A stretch of 64,000 bases of DNA from Cyanobacterium sp. uoEpiScrs1 (GTDB lineage: Bacteria; Cyanobacteriota; Cyanobacteriia; Cyanobacteriales; Microcystaceae): positions 545,376-609,375 of the forward strand of contig NZ_OX373462.1 of assembly GCF_947331815.1 (NCBI RefSeq). Reading direction: 5' to 3'. Both the position numbers and the translations under genes were made by a program. Below are positions 9,290 through 19,220 of this stretch, piece after piece (position 1 is the stretch's first letter; each line of letters opens with the position of its first letter). The notes beneath the pieces were generated by a model. It made no database searches, was not told the DNA's origin, and saw only the letters and a list, made by a program, of their open reading frames with translations.

Positions 9290-10024
9290 TTAGTAAGCTC
9301 CATTATTCCTAGGAAAAACGACCACCTCAATGGTTTTAATCATTACCCAAAGATCCATTAACCAATTGCGGTAGTTTACATAGTAGACATCGATTTGAAC
9401 CCGTTGGGGATAAGGAATATCATTTCGTCCCGAAACTTGCCATAAACCGGTAATTCCAGGACGAATTGTGAGAACCTTATCAATACGATTTCCATATTTA
9501 CAGAGTTCTTCAGGAACTAAAGGTCGTGGACCTACAACACTCATATTCCCTTTGAGAACATTCCAGAACTGAGGAAATTCATCCAAACTAGTTAAGCGTA
9601 AAAACTTCCCAATCCAAGTAATTCGTGGATCGTCTCTTAGTTTGAAGTTATCTTCAAACTCAGCCCGCATCTGAGGGGAGTTAGCCATCATTGACTCTAG
9701 TACCTCATCTGCATTATGAACCATGGTTCGGAACTTAATACAACCGAACTTTTTAAAATTTTTACCAGCTCTCTCCTGGATATAAAAAATGGGGCCAGGA
9801 GAACTGACAGCAATCAATAACCCTAAAATCAAATAGAGCGGAGAAAAGAAAATCAAAATAAAGAGAGAAAAACTAATATCAAAGACACGCTTGGTAACAT
9901 CTCCATCTAATAAAGTCTGTGACCATGACCTTTGATATCTTCTTTGGGATAACGAGGAAGTTAAACCCCGTCTCATCAAAGCCTGTAAGGCTTTGACAGA
10001 GATAAATTGGCTGTTAGCAGTCAT
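9290..10024 (-). CDS. Polyprenyl-phosphate sugar-1-phosphate transferase
   Basis: This family (WbaP/PglC/WcaJ type C-terminal domain) loads the first sugar phosphate onto undecaprenyl phosphate to begin an exopolysaccharide or O-antigen unit. The protein is 244 aa: one re-entrant or membrane helix (DISFSLFILIFFSPLYLILG, about 49-68), then the catalytic domain with the PGPIFYIQERAG, FRTM, TSLDEFPQFWNVLKGNMS and GPRPL motifs. The multi-helix N-terminus of WcaJ-like enzymes is absent, as in short-form members. It follows the glycosyltransferase gene by 75 bases and shares a terminator, so I infer one operon for an envelope glycan. Confidence 0.93.
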   Translation of the reverse strand: MTANSQFISVKALQALMRRGLTSSLSQRRYQRSWSQTLLDGDVTKRVFDISFSLFILIFFSPLYLILGLLIAVSSPGPIFYIQERAGKNFKKFGCIKFRTMVHNADEVLESMMANSPQMRAEFEDNFKLRDDPRITWIGKFLRLTSLDEFPQFWNVLKGNMSVVGPRPLVPEELCKYGNRIDKVLTIRPGITGLWQVSGRNDIPYPQRVQIDVYYVNYRNWLMDLWVMIKTIEVVVFPRNNGAY

Positions 10025-10099
10025 CTTACTCCTTCACATCACATCACACCACACATTCCCGATCATAAAGCCATACAACTTAAATTATGGCAATTCTTA

Positions 10100-11260
10100 T
10101 TATAGAAATCGGAAATTTTTCTCAGAACTTTTTTGGGTAAAGTTCTTCTCACAATCTTCTAAAAACGCTAAATAAGACGTTTTAAAGATTTTCGGAGTAA
10201 ACTTAGCTGCCTGTTGACGACAGCTTTCCGATTTAATTAGATGTTGAGACTTTTCAAAAGTTTCAACAGTTTTAACTAAATTTTCTGAAGTCTGGGAAGA
10301 AAAAAGTATTCCTGTTCCCTTTTGGGGATATTGACGAATATCGAGTACAGTTTCTAGTGCACCACCTCCTCCATAAGCAATAACTGGGGTTCCACAGGCT
10401 TGGGCTTCGACTAGGGCAATCCCAAAGTCCTCACAAGCAGCATAGACAAAGGCTTTTGCCTTAGCCATGTATTGCTCAACGATCTGATTAGATTGGTTCC
10501 CTAATACCTTAATATTGGACTTAGCCAATTGGCGAATTAAGGGAAGATCAGGACCATCACCAATAATAACTAAAGGATAACCCAATTGATTAAATGCCCG
10601 CACTATTAATGAAATCTTTTTATAACTAACTAATCGGGAAACGCTTAGATAAAAATCTTCCTTGTGAGAGGTAAAATCAAATCGTTCAAGATTTACAGGA
10701 GGATAAATCACTTTCGCTTGACGACGATAGCAACGCCAAATTCGGCGTGCGGTGTGCTTAGAGTTGGCAATGAAGTAATCAACTCGATTAGCACTAGTTA
10801 CATCCCATTGACGTAAACGATGTAAAAGATAGCGAGTTATAATACCGGCTACCCCTTTTCCAGCAGGAGAATATTGTAAATAATCAAAGGTTAGGTCCCA
10901 AGCATACCTCATCGGAGTATGGCAGTAGCAAACATGAAGTTGATGAGGACTGGTTAGAATCCCTTTAGCTACTGCGTGAGAAGATGACAAAATAATATCA
11001 TAGTTCCTTAGATCAAACTGTTCTATAGCAATTGGCAACAATGGTAGATATTTTTGGACCCCATTACGTGCTAGAGGAAAATATTGTAGAAAACTAGACC
11101 CTACCGAGCGTCCATAGAGATAGCTTTGAGGATTGGTAGATTCAAAATCAATTAGGGCGTATAGATCCGCTTTAATATGCTGTAAAATTTCTTCAACTAC
11201 TAATTCTGACCCCCCCGTTGCTTTGGGGGTCAACCATTCGTGAACTAGGGCATATTTCAT
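10100..11260 (-). CDS. Glycosyltransferase family 1 (GT-B)
   Basis: A 386-aa GT-B transferase similar to mannosyltransferases of polysaccharide loci. The N-terminal domain opens MKYALVHEWLTPKATGGSE. The C-terminal donor-binding domain has VIIGDGPDLPLI and the family motif region EDFGIALVEAQACGTPVIAYGGGG-like (about 290-315), with the EX7E glutamates visible. The donor and acceptor sugars cannot be told from sequence. It lies upstream of the sugar-1-phosphate transferase in the same direction. Confidence 0.93.
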   Translation of the reverse strand: MKYALVHEWLTPKATGGSELVVEEILQHIKADLYALIDFESTNPQSYLYGRSVGSSFLQYFPLARNGVQKYLPLLPIAIEQFDLRNYDIILSSSHAVAKGILTSPHQLHVCYCHTPMRYAWDLTFDYLQYSPAGKGVAGIITRYLLHRLRQWDVTSANRVDYFIANSKHTARRIWRCYRRQAKVIYPPVNLERFDFTSHKEDFYLSVSRLVSYKKISLIVRAFNQLGYPLVIIGDGPDLPLIRQLAKSNIKVLGNQSNQIVEQYMAKAKAFVYAACEDFGIALVEAQACGTPVIAYGGGGALETVLDIRQYPQKGTGILFSSQTSENLVKTVETFEKSQHLIKSESCRQQAAKFTPKIFKTSYLAFLEDCEKNFTQKSSEKNFRFL

Positions 11261-11434
11261 AACTTTATATCCCTTTTTTTGGGTAAGGTCACAAAGGCAG
11301 GGGTCATCAAAAGAAAATAAGGTGAGTTTCAGGTAGTTCTATTCATGAAAAGAGAAGGAGCTCTTGCTAGCGATAGCTGATTACTAAGTTCATCATTTTT
11401 GTCTCTAAACATAAAAGACAGTTAACTTAATACC

Positions 11435-11803
11435 TTAGAATTCATCAGCTTCTTGATGGCTATTAATTGAGCCTGGATCATTGTCCCGTTTAGACCCCAA
11501 TAATTCTAATCTATCTACGACAATCACAGGACTAGAACGATTCGCTCCAGTATTGCGATCAGTCCATGTTTCAATAACTAATTCTCCTTGAATGCCAATC
11601 AATCCTCCTTTTCTTACGTAGTTGGCTGCTATTTCAGCTGGTTTGTTCCAGATTTTGAGTTTAAACCAATCTGGAGTATCAGTCCTATTACTGCGACGAC
11701 CAACTGCTAAAGAAAGCTCGCATAAAACTTTTCCTGAGTCAAAATACCTGACTTGTGGATCAGCACCCGCACGACCCACTAAATGAACAACGTTTAACCC
11801 CAT
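11435..11803 (-). CDS. ssb: Single-stranded DNA-binding protein
   Basis: SSB coats single-stranded DNA in replication, repair and recombination. The 122-aa protein has an OB fold (about residues 1-100), with the opening GLNVVHLVGRAGADPQVRYF, the core ELSLAVGRRSN and GIQGELVIETW. The acidic C-terminal tip that recruits partner proteins is short and ends EADEF instead of the common DDIPF; only the final Phe and acidic character remain. It is a single gene between the glycan operon and mreB. Confidence 0.92.
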   Translation of the reverse strand: MGLNVVHLVGRAGADPQVRYFDSGKVLCELSLAVGRRSNRTDTPDWFKLKIWNKPAEIAANYVRKGGLIGIQGELVIETWTDRNTGANRSSPVIVVDRLELLGSKRDNDPGSINSHQEADEF

Positions 11804-12166
11804 TTATCTGTTAACTTTAGTTAATAATTTAATGTGAAAACATATTTATTGTAGAGGAAAATTGTCTTGATGACTTTAATTAACCTAAATTAAAACTGGC
11901 AATTGTTACCATATACCAAAAAAGTTTAGAGTCAAACTATATTTTGTAAACAATCAATAATCAGGGAAGAAATTTATAAGGTCATTAACAAGCAAGTATC
12001 ATGATTGATAAATTATGCTTACAATTTGAGTGTTTATAACTATAAATTTGTTAATTCAGCTAGACTTACCATGGAGAAACATAATTACGATTCTATTGAT
12101 ATCTTTAAATCTGGAGTCGTCTTAAATTAGTCAGTTGATCACTCGATATAGGAGGTGTAACCCAAA
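11804..12166. other. Divergent promoter region of ssb and mreB
   Basis: About 360 bases between divergent starts, so it must contain promoters for ssb (-) and mreBCD (+). Just before mreB is a perfect Shine-Dalgarno AGGAGGT (12150-12156). I see no clear operator. Confidence 0.6.
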
Positions 12167-13219
12167 ATGCCAAAAATTGGTTTTTTTAGTCGTTTTTCTC
12201 TATCAAGAGATATGGGCATAGACTTAGGGACTGCCAATACCCTCATCTATGTTTCTGGTAAAGGAGTGGTGCTTGAAGAACCATCAGTAGTTGCTATTGA
12301 TCAAGAGCGAAAACTTTCTTTAGCAGTTGGGGAAGAAGCTAAAAAGATGCTAGGTCGTACTCCTGGGAATGTAATTGCTGTACGTCCCCTACGCGACGGT
12401 GTGATTGCTGATTTTTTAAGTGCTATGATCATGCTTAAGGAATTTATTGCTCGCGCCCATGAGGGGAGTCCCTTAGGAAATCCAAGAATGGTGATTGGAG
12501 TGCCCAGTGGTATTACTGATGTAGAGCGCCGTGCAGTAATTGATGCCGCTAGAGAAGCTGGAGCGAGAGATGTGGGTTTAATAGAAGAGCCGGTCGCAGC
12601 TGCGCTTGGTGCCGGGTTGCCTGTTACCGAAGCTACAGGTAATATGATTGTTGATATCGGTGGGGGAACTACAGAGGTAGCAGTTTTAAGTTTACAAGGA
12701 CGGGTACTTAGCGAATCTGTTCGAGTGGCAGGAGATGAACTAACTGAGTCTATCATTAACTATATGAAAAAAGTTCATAATCTCGTGATAGGGGAACGTA
12801 CCGCTGAAGAAATTAAAATTCGTTTAGCATCAGCCTATCCACTGCGACATGAAAATGAGCCCATTATGGAAGTACGTGGGTTGCACTTAATGTCCGGCTT
12901 ACCACGGACTATAACGATTAAAGGAGAAGAAATTAGAGAAAGTATGGCTGAACCTTTGGCAGTTATTGTCGATGCCGTAAAACGGACTTTAGAGAGGACT
13001 CCTCCAGAATTAGCGGCAGACATTATTGACCGAGGAATTATGTTGGCTGGCGGGGGTGCTTTACTTAGAGGTCTTGATACTCTTCTAGGCCATGAAACGG
13101 GGATTGTAACTCACGTAGCTGAAGATGCTTTACGCTGTGTTGTAAAAGGAACTGGAGAAGTTCTCAAAAACCCCAAAATCTTAAATCGAGTTTTGAGTGA
13201 AAGCTCCCGTCTAGTTTAA
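12167..13219 (+). CDS. mreB: Rod shape-determining actin homologue MreB
   Basis: MreB forms membrane-bound filaments that position the elongation machinery of the cell wall. It has 350 aa, the family length. The phosphate-1 loop (GIDLGTANTLIYV), phosphate-2 loop (VDIGGGTTEVAVLS) and adenosine loop (MLAGGGALLRGL) of the actin fold are all intact. The N-terminal FFSRFSLSRDMG may be the amphipathic membrane anchor. AGGAGGT lies 10 bases before the ATG. It is the first gene of mreB-mreC-mreD. Confidence 0.98.
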   Translation: MPKIGFFSRFSLSRDMGIDLGTANTLIYVSGKGVVLEEPSVVAIDQERKLSLAVGEEAKKMLGRTPGNVIAVRPLRDGVIADFLSAMIMLKEFIARAHEGSPLGNPRMVIGVPSGITDVERRAVIDAAREAGARDVGLIEEPVAAALGAGLPVTEATGNMIVDIGGGTTEVAVLSLQGRVLSESVRVAGDELTESIINYMKKVHNLVIGERTAEEIKIRLASAYPLRHENEPIMEVRGLHLMSGLPRTITIKGEEIRESMAEPLAVIVDAVKRTLERTPPELAADIIDRGIMLAGGGALLRGLDTLLGHETGIVTHVAEDALRCVVKGTGEVLKNPKILNRVLSESSRLV

Positions 13220-13244
13220 TAAACAACTTCTTAGGTAACTGCAG

Positions 13245-13283
13245 GCAATGACATGCTAGTAGGCAAGCAATGATATGCTAATA
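13245..13283 (+). repeat. Imperfect 17-nt direct repeat at the mreC start
   Basis: Copies at 13245-13261 and 13267-13283 differ at two bases. The second copy includes the mreC start codon. The first carries an ATG that meets a stop at once. Confidence 0.75.
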
Positions 13284-14024
13284 GTGCGGCGTTGGTATGT
13301 TCGATATGGCTCAAAATTGATGTGGGCAGTTGTGTCCGTGGGAGTCGGTTGGTTTTTTCGACAAACACAGGGTGCACCTATACTAGAACTATATTATTGG
13401 CTTAGTCTTCCTTTTAAACAAACTCCCCCTGTGCTACTACAAGAGCGACTTACTAATGCCAGGATTCAAGAGCTAGAAATGCATTTAGCCGAACTTGAAC
13501 GACAAAATAAACAACTACGAAAACTTCTAGGATATTTTGAGACACAATCTCAATCGGTGATCACCGCGCCCATTATTGGGCGTAGTGCGGACGATTGGTG
13601 GAGACAAGTGATTTTAGGTCGAGGGAGCCAGGATGGAGTTGAAGTTGGTTTTATTGTCACTGGTATTGGAGGTATTATTGGTCGGGTAGTGGATGTTACT
13701 ATTCATACTAGCCGAGTTTTATTAGTCAGCGATCCTACAAGTCGGGTGGGAGCCACGGTAAGTCGTAGTCGCACTATGGGGTTAGTGGAAGGAAAAGGCT
13801 CTCAAATAGTAGTTATGAGATTCTTTGAGAAAGTGCCTAAAGTTCATCCCGGTGACATTATTACTACTTCTCCAGTGAGTCGTATTTTTCCAGGAGGTCT
13901 ACCTATTGGACGGGTTGAGTCAGTGAATTTCGAAGGTAGTCCTGCTCCTCAGGCAGTGATTAAACTAACAGCCCCAATCAATGACTTAGAATGGGCGATT
14001 ATCACTCCTTTTGACAGCAAATGA
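13275..14024 (+). CDS. mreC: Rod shape-determining protein MreC
   Basis: MreC is the periplasmic scaffold that links MreB to the PBP2/RodA elongation complex. The 249-aa protein has one N-terminal membrane helix (about residues 16-30), a short coiled coil (about 55-90, rich in Glu/Leu/Gln) and the beta-barrel domain with VVDVTIHTSRVLLVSDPTSR and GLPIGRV. No Shine-Dalgarno sequence is visible, and the start sits in an imperfect repeat. It begins 55 bases after mreB and overlaps mreD by four bases, consistent with translational coupling. Confidence 0.95.
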   Translation: MLIVRRWYVRYGSKLMWAVVSVGVGWFFRQTQGAPILELYYWLSLPFKQTPPVLLQERLTNARIQELEMHLAELERQNKQLRKLLGYFETQSQSVITAPIIGRSADDWWRQVILGRGSQDGVEVGFIVTGIGGIIGRVVDVTIHTSRVLLVSDPTSRVGATVSRSRTMGLVEGKGSQIVVMRFFEKVPKVHPGDIITTSPVSRIFPGGLPIGRVESVNFEGSPAPQAVIKLTAPINDLEWAIITPFDSK

Positions 14025-14569
14025 TGTTTCGGTTACGTTATTATCTTATAAATGGGTTGGTAATTGGTGGATCTATAACTCTATGTTTATTGTTGTCCCC
14101 CACTCGTTTACCTGGGACGCAGTTGTTGGGTATTGGTACTAATTGGGTGCTAATTTGGGTGGTGATTTGGAGTATCAATAGAACTGTTTTTCAAGGGGTA
14201 ATAGCAGGACTTTTGTTAGGATTAATTCAAGACGGATTGACAGGAACTTATCCTTCTCATGTTTTTGGTTTAGTTTTAGTAGGATTTTTTACAGCTCGTT
14301 TACAAAAGCAACGCTATCTTCAAGAAGACTTTATTTCAATTGCTTTAATTGTCTTTGTTATGGTTTTTTTTGTGGAAACCATTACAGCAATTCAATATTT
14401 TGTGGGTAAAATGCGTCCTTTAGAGGAGATTAGTAGAGATTATCAACAGTTAGTTTTATCTTCTGCAATTTTGAGTAGTTTATGGGCCCCTGTGTTCTAT
14501 TATCCTCTAAATTACTGGTGGGAAAAAGCTCCTCATAAAACTCAATATAAAGCAAATAGTAAAAAATAA
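14021..14569 (+). CDS. mreD: Rod shape-determining protein MreD
   Basis: An integral membrane member of the elongation complex. The 182-aa protein has about five hydrophobic helices and a short basic tail, typical of MreD. Its ATG overlaps the mreC stop (ATGA). It is the last gene of the mre operon; no strong terminator follows within the next 500 bases. Confidence 0.9.
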   Translation: MMFRLRYYLINGLVIGGSITLCLLLSPTRLPGTQLLGIGTNWVLIWVVIWSINRTVFQGVIAGLLLGLIQDGLTGTYPSHVFGLVLVGFFTARLQKQRYLQEDFISIALIVFVMVFFVETITAIQYFVGKMRPLEEISRDYQQLVLSSAILSSLWAPVFYYPLNYWWEKAPHKTQYKANSKK

Positions 14570-15094
14570 AAAATTAGGGATATCTCATCCTAAATCAGTG
14601 ACTAATAACTTCTAGATTTTAACTTTAAATTTAATTAAGCGATTCTTTCGCACTTGATTTGTTCATTATAAAAATATTAGAGTAGTTTCTAAATCAGAAA
14701 ATAACTAAATCATATATTTATATAATTGATAGCTTTAATTTTTTTTAAGCTAGTTAGAATAGTATACAGGGAGTATATAGTTTATTTATAAAATTCTTTC
14801 TTTGTTAGAAAGAAATCAAAATATTGCATGATATTTACTGATAAATATTAACTAATACATAAGTAAAATAAAATACTAAATTATATAGCTAAAAAATTAT
14901 TTAGATTGTAGACAACAAGTAGGTAATCTTTATTACTTTATGTTTATAAATAATTGTATAAGCAACACAATCACTGATAAATTTAGTTAAATACATAATA
15001 ATTATCTTTATTTAAAGATAATTTACATAAAACCATTCAAAATAAACTATTGTAAAATAATTTAAAATCTTATTTTATAGTTTTAAATTAATAA
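14570..15094. other. AT-rich spacer between mreD and glmS
   Basis: About 525 bases of very AT-rich DNA between the converging ends of mreD and glmS. I see no gene, relic or strong hairpin. Confidence 0.6.
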
Positions 15095-16981
15095 TTATTC
15101 AACGGTTACACTCTTAGCCAAATTACGAGGTTGGTCTACATCTAACCCCCGTCTAGCAGCAATATGATAGGCTAGTAACTGTAGGGGGATGACTGCAAGA
15201 ATCGGAGATAATAATTCATCAACATGAGGAACAAATAGCAAATCATCAAATGTTGATCTTGCTTCATTATCATCAATAGCTGTTACTCCAATCAACCTTG
15301 CATCTCTTGCTTTTGCCTCTTGTGCATTGGATAATATTTTATCGTAAACTAGCCCAGGCATTGCAATCGCAACGACTGGAACTTTAGAATCTAACAATGC
15401 AATAGGTCCATGTTTCATCTCTCCTGCGGGATATCCTGCTGCATGAATATAACTAATTTCTTTTAATTTCAAGGAACCTTCTAAAGCAATAGGAAAATTA
15501 ATGCTACGTCCTAAAAATATAAAGTCTTTAGTGTCAGTAAAGTCGTGAGCTAATTCTTCAATTTTTTTCTCTTGTTTTTCTAAAATAATCTCAATTTGAG
15601 ACGGTAGTTCTCGTAAACCTTTAATTAAAGTGCTAATCTTATTTATTGTTAAGTGATGTTTACGATGAGCTAAATGAATAGCTAGGAAATAAAATCCCAT
15701 TAATTGGGCTGTAAAACTTTTGGTTGCTGCTACTCCAATTTCAATACCCGCTTGGGTATTTATGATACGATCTACCATATGGGCTAGAGTACTTTCGGGG
15801 CGATTTGTAATTCCTAAGATTCGCGCATCGTAGGGAGGAACTAAGCCGATACGTCGTTGTTTTTCCATTTCTAACGCAGCTAAAGTATCAGCTGTTTCTC
15901 CTGACTGAGTTACACCAATAGTGAGGGTATTTGCCATCATCGGTGCAGGAGAATAACGAAACTCTGAGGCATATTGTACCATCGTAGGAATTCCTGCAAC
16001 TTGTTCGAGCAAATACTTACCAACTAAACTAGCATTCCAACTAGTTCCACAAGCAACAATTTGAATATAATCAACATTGTCGCACAATTCTGTTGCTGAC
16101 CCCAAATCAATAGGACTTATATCGTTATCATCTTGTGCACACCAATCATTTTGTAAATAGGTTTCCAAACAACTTCTAACTACTGAAGGTTGCTCATAAA
16201 TTTCCTTTAGCATAAAGTGACGAAAACCTTGTTTTTCTACCGTAGTTGCTGTCCAATCAAGAGTTCTAGGAAGCTTTTTTAGGCGTTTTAATGTAAAGTC
16301 GTAGACTTCTACTCCTAGGGGCGTTAAGCGAGCAATTTCCTCATTCTCCATCGATAAGACTGCATGGGTATGAGGAACTAGAGCAGTGACGTCAGAAGCA
16401 CAGAAAAATTCTCCTTGACCAAAGCCAATAATAAGGGGGGCTTGATTTCGCGCTACGATTAATTCATCAGGATAATCTGCACAAATAACCGCAATGGCAA
16501 AAGATCCTTTGAGACGATGAATTGTTTTTTGAACAGCTATAATTAAATCGTCATATTCTGAGATTCGGGGAAGAAATTGAGCAATTAAATGAGGGATAAC
16601 TTCTGTATCGGTCTCGGAGAGAAATTTATAACCTTGACCTATTAATTCTTCACGCAAATCTCGATAATTTTCTATAATGCCATTTTGTACCACGGCTATT
16701 CGCTTGGTTGCATCCATGTGAGGATGGGCATTATATTCTTCTGGTTTACCATGGGTAGCCCAACGAGTGTGGCCAATACCAACTTGGGAAGGGTTAACAT
16801 CCCGTTCCAATTTTTCGCGCAGATTATACAATTTTCCTTTAGCCCGTACGCAGTGAATGTTGCCTTCTAAAAGAGTAGCTATTCCTGCTGAATCATAACC
16901 TCGATATTCTAATCTTTCTAAACCGCCTATTAAAATATCCGTTGCGGTTTGAGTTCCAATATAGCCAACGATTCCACACAT
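15095..16981 (-). CDS. glmS: Glutamine-fructose-6-phosphate aminotransferase (isomerising)
   Basis: GlmS makes glucosamine 6-phosphate from fructose 6-phosphate and glutamine, the first committed step to UDP-GlcNAc for peptidoglycan and lipopolysaccharide. The 628-aa protein has the N-terminal glutaminase domain with nucleophile Cys2 (MCGIVGYIG) and two SIS sugar-isomerase domains (CGTSWNASLVGKY; SGETADTLAAL; GRSINFPIALEGSLKLKEIS). The C-terminus ends NLAKSVTVE as usual. No glmS ribozyme-like leader is recognisable in the 400 bases upstream. Confidence 0.98.
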   Translation of the reverse strand: MCGIVGYIGTQTATDILIGGLERLEYRGYDSAGIATLLEGNIHCVRAKGKLYNLREKLERDVNPSQVGIGHTRWATHGKPEEYNAHPHMDATKRIAVVQNGIIENYRDLREELIGQGYKFLSETDTEVIPHLIAQFLPRISEYDDLIIAVQKTIHRLKGSFAIAVICADYPDELIVARNQAPLIIGFGQGEFFCASDVTALVPHTHAVLSMENEEIARLTPLGVEVYDFTLKRLKKLPRTLDWTATTVEKQGFRHFMLKEIYEQPSVVRSCLETYLQNDWCAQDDNDISPIDLGSATELCDNVDYIQIVACGTSWNASLVGKYLLEQVAGIPTMVQYASEFRYSPAPMMANTLTIGVTQSGETADTLAALEMEKQRRIGLVPPYDARILGITNRPESTLAHMVDRIINTQAGIEIGVAATKSFTAQLMGFYFLAIHLAHRKHHLTINKISTLIKGLRELPSQIEIILEKQEKKIEELAHDFTDTKDFIFLGRSINFPIALEGSLKLKEISYIHAAGYPAGEMKHGPIALLDSKVPVVAIAMPGLVYDKILSNAQEAKARDARLIGVTAIDDNEARSTFDDLLFVPHVDELLSPILAVIPLQLLAYHIAARRGLDVDQPRNLAKSVTVE

Positions 16982-17382
16982 AAGTTTAAACTAGAAATTT
17001 ATTAATCCCATTAATTATCAGTGATTAAGCTGATTGTGACTATTGATTTTTAGAGGTTGTTAGAGCTTAATAAACCTTAACTTCCAGGTTAATTCAGACA
17101 TTAGAAGTCTAATTGACTAAATTATTAATGATTTAATATAATGAATAGACGTGCCAAACCAAGGTCATGTTTCACCATAAATACGACTCTAGAAGTACAG
17201 CTCTATAAAAAGTTAAAGGCAAAATAAATTCAAATTATAGTTAGTGATTACAATCTACCTATACTATTGTTATAAATTTAATTTACCTCCCATCGCTTAA
17301 AAGAGTTTTTTGCAAAAAATCGTAATTAGATTACCTCTGAACTAGATATTTTTTAGACTGACTCTGTGACAGATATCAGTGT
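16982..17382. other. Spacer upstream of glmS
   Basis: About 400 bases, holding the glmS promoter on the minus strand and the 3' region of the DUF3172 gene. I see no coding relic. Confidence 0.5.
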
Positions 17383-17934
17383 TTAAAAATTATCGGTTTC
17401 TAAACGGGGAGAGGTTACTGACCCTGCGGGATTTAAAAAAAGATTTCCCGCCGCATCATTAGGATAAATACAGTTAATTTCCGGTTTAGTCTCAAGAGAA
17501 CCGGTAAAACCGAAAGTATTCATACGATTTTTACAATCTCTAACCTGTTCTCCTGTAATCAATCTTTGTTGTTCAAGTAAACTCATATTAGCACGGCGTA
17601 ATACGCATCCTGGTTGCATTGCTGGTTGAGTAACAAAGACACTAAAAGGGTTAAGAGTAATAAAAACTCGCATATCAGTAACAATGGCACTAGCTCCAAA
17701 TTGAACGCAAAGTTCAGCGTCAGGCACACTTTTATCGATGACCTCCCGTGAGGCGACATTTTGGGGATCAAAACTAGCAGTGGAACTAACTCCAATGCCA
17801 ACGCCAATTCCTAAGACAAAAACTCCCCCTAACAGGGCAATATTAGCGTAATTAAATTTTGAACCAGAAGAGTCTGGAGAAGAATGACGAGGTGTTCCAG
17901 AACGGTGAGAATAATCGCGAGGTCTACGTGCCAT
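17383..17934 (-). CDS. DUF3172 membrane-anchored protein
   Basis: A 183-aa cyanobacterial protein of unknown function. It starts with a basic, Ser/Arg/Pro-rich cytoplasmic tail (about 1-28), has one membrane helix (IALLGGVFVLGIGVGIGVSS, about 32-51) and then the conserved domain with FDPQNVASREVIDKS, CVQFGASAIVTDMRVFITLN and NRMNTFGFTGSLE. These blocks match the DUF3172 family as I know it. The topology suggests a membrane-anchored protein with the domain outside the cytoplasm. Retention in a reduced genome hints at importance. The neighbours give no functional clue. Confidence 0.85.
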   Translation of the reverse strand: MARRPRDYSHRSGTPRHSSPDSSGSKFNYANIALLGGVFVLGIGVGIGVSSTASFDPQNVASREVIDKSVPDAELCVQFGASAIVTDMRVFITLNPFSVFVTQPAMQPGCVLRRANMSLLEQQRLITGEQVRDCKNRMNTFGFTGSLETKPEINCIYPNDAAGNLFLNPAGSVTSPRLETDNF

Positions 17935-18113
17935 ATAAATTTACAATAATTCTTTATTCAGAAAAACAAACGAAAAGAGACATTCCGAAATAAGACACAG
18001 GTCTTGATTACTTGATCGTATTTAACAAAGGACATTGATGATTCTAAAATAACTTAAACTTGAGCTAGATTAAAGATAAATGTTTTTTAGTTAAAGGCTA
18101 CTCATTATTATTC

Positions 18114-19220
18114 ATGATAACTAAAAAGAACCTCTTGTTTTCACTATTGTTATTTATTCCCCTTTCTTTTGCAGCTAGTTATTTCCACTGGGAATCGAAA
18201 GTAATTTTCATTACTGCTATTTTATCCATTATTCCGTTAGCTGCTTTGATGGGGGAAATAACAGAAGCAATTGCAATAGTGGCCGGTCCAAATTTAGGAG
18301 GATTACTCAATGCCACTTTTGGAAATTCCACTGAACTAATTCTGGCATTAGTTGCTCTCAAAGAGGGGTTAGTTGATGTAGTTAAAGCTACCATTACAGG
18401 CTCAATTATTGGTAACTTATTGTTAGTCATAGGTTTTGCTATGTTATTCGGGGGACTTCGTTACAAAGAACAAGAATTTCAACCGGTGGCTGCCCGATTA
18501 AATGCCTCTTCAATGAATTTAGCAATAGTTGCTATTCTCTTACCGACAGCCGTTCAATATACTTCCCCAGGAATTGAAGGACAAACCTTACAAAATCTCT
18601 CAGTTGCCGTGGCGATTGTTTTAATTATTGTTTACGTTTTAACTCTAATTTTTTCCATGAAAACCCATGCTTATCTTTATAGCTTGGTAATAACGGAAAT
18701 GCAAGGTGAAGACTTATCAAAATCCAGGAAAGAAGACTTCGGAAAAATTAATGTGAAAAAGTTGGTATTTCTCCTATTATTAATAACTCTTGGGATTGCT
18801 ATTGAATCAGAATTGTTAGTTTCTTCCCTGCAAGAAGCTACAAAATCCTTAGGACTCACTCCTTTATTTGCTGGAGTTATATTGCTTCCTATTGTAGGGA
18901 ACACTGCAGAACATACTACAGCAGTAGCAGTTGCTATTAAAAATAAAATGGATTTATCTATGGCTATTGCAGTAGGTTCTAGCTTACAAATTGCTCTATT
19001 CGTTGCTCCAGTGTTGGTTATTTCAGGATGGATTTCAGGGCAATCAATGGATCTTGGTTTTAATCCTTTTGAATTAGTAGCTGTTGCCGTCGCCGTTTTA
19101 ATTACTAATTCTATTAGTTCTGATGGTCGGTCTAATTGGTTAGAAGGAATCTTGTTATTAGCGACTTATATAGTGATTGGATTAGCGTTTTATTTCCATC
19201 CTGTGATTGATGGATTTTAA
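18114..19220 (+). CDS. Ca2+/H+ antiporter of the CAX family
   Basis: This protein exchanges cytoplasmic Ca2+ for H+ across a membrane. It has 368 aa and about 11 hydrophobic helices. The two CAX signature repeats are visible: GGLLNATFGNSTELILALVA in the first half and LLPIVGNTAEHTTAVAVAIK in the second, each with the ion-binding Asn/Glu pair. An acidic, charged loop (about 198-215) joins the halves. It is divergent from the DUF3172 gene, with 180 bases between the starts. Confidence 0.95.
   Translation: MITKKNLLFSLLLFIPLSFAASYFHWESKVIFITAILSIIPLAALMGEITEAIAIVAGPNLGGLLNATFGNSTELILALVALKEGLVDVVKATITGSIIGNLLLVIGFAMLFGGLRYKEQEFQPVAARLNASSMNLAIVAILLPTAVQYTSPGIEGQTLQNLSVAVAIVLIIVYVLTLIFSMKTHAYLYSLVITEMQGEDLSKSRKEDFGKINVKKLVFLLLLITLGIAIESELLVSSLQEATKSLGLTPLFAGVILLPIVGNTAEHTTAVAVAIKNKMDLSMAIAVGSSLQIALFVAPVLVISGWISGQSMDLGFNPFELVAVAVAVLITNSISSDGRSNWLEGILLLATYIVIGLAFYFHPVIDGF

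Noticed and set aside
16982-17382. Possible glmS ribozyme
   Set aside because: No conserved core or pseudoknot pairing is recognisable, and the ribozyme is not expected in cyanobacteria.
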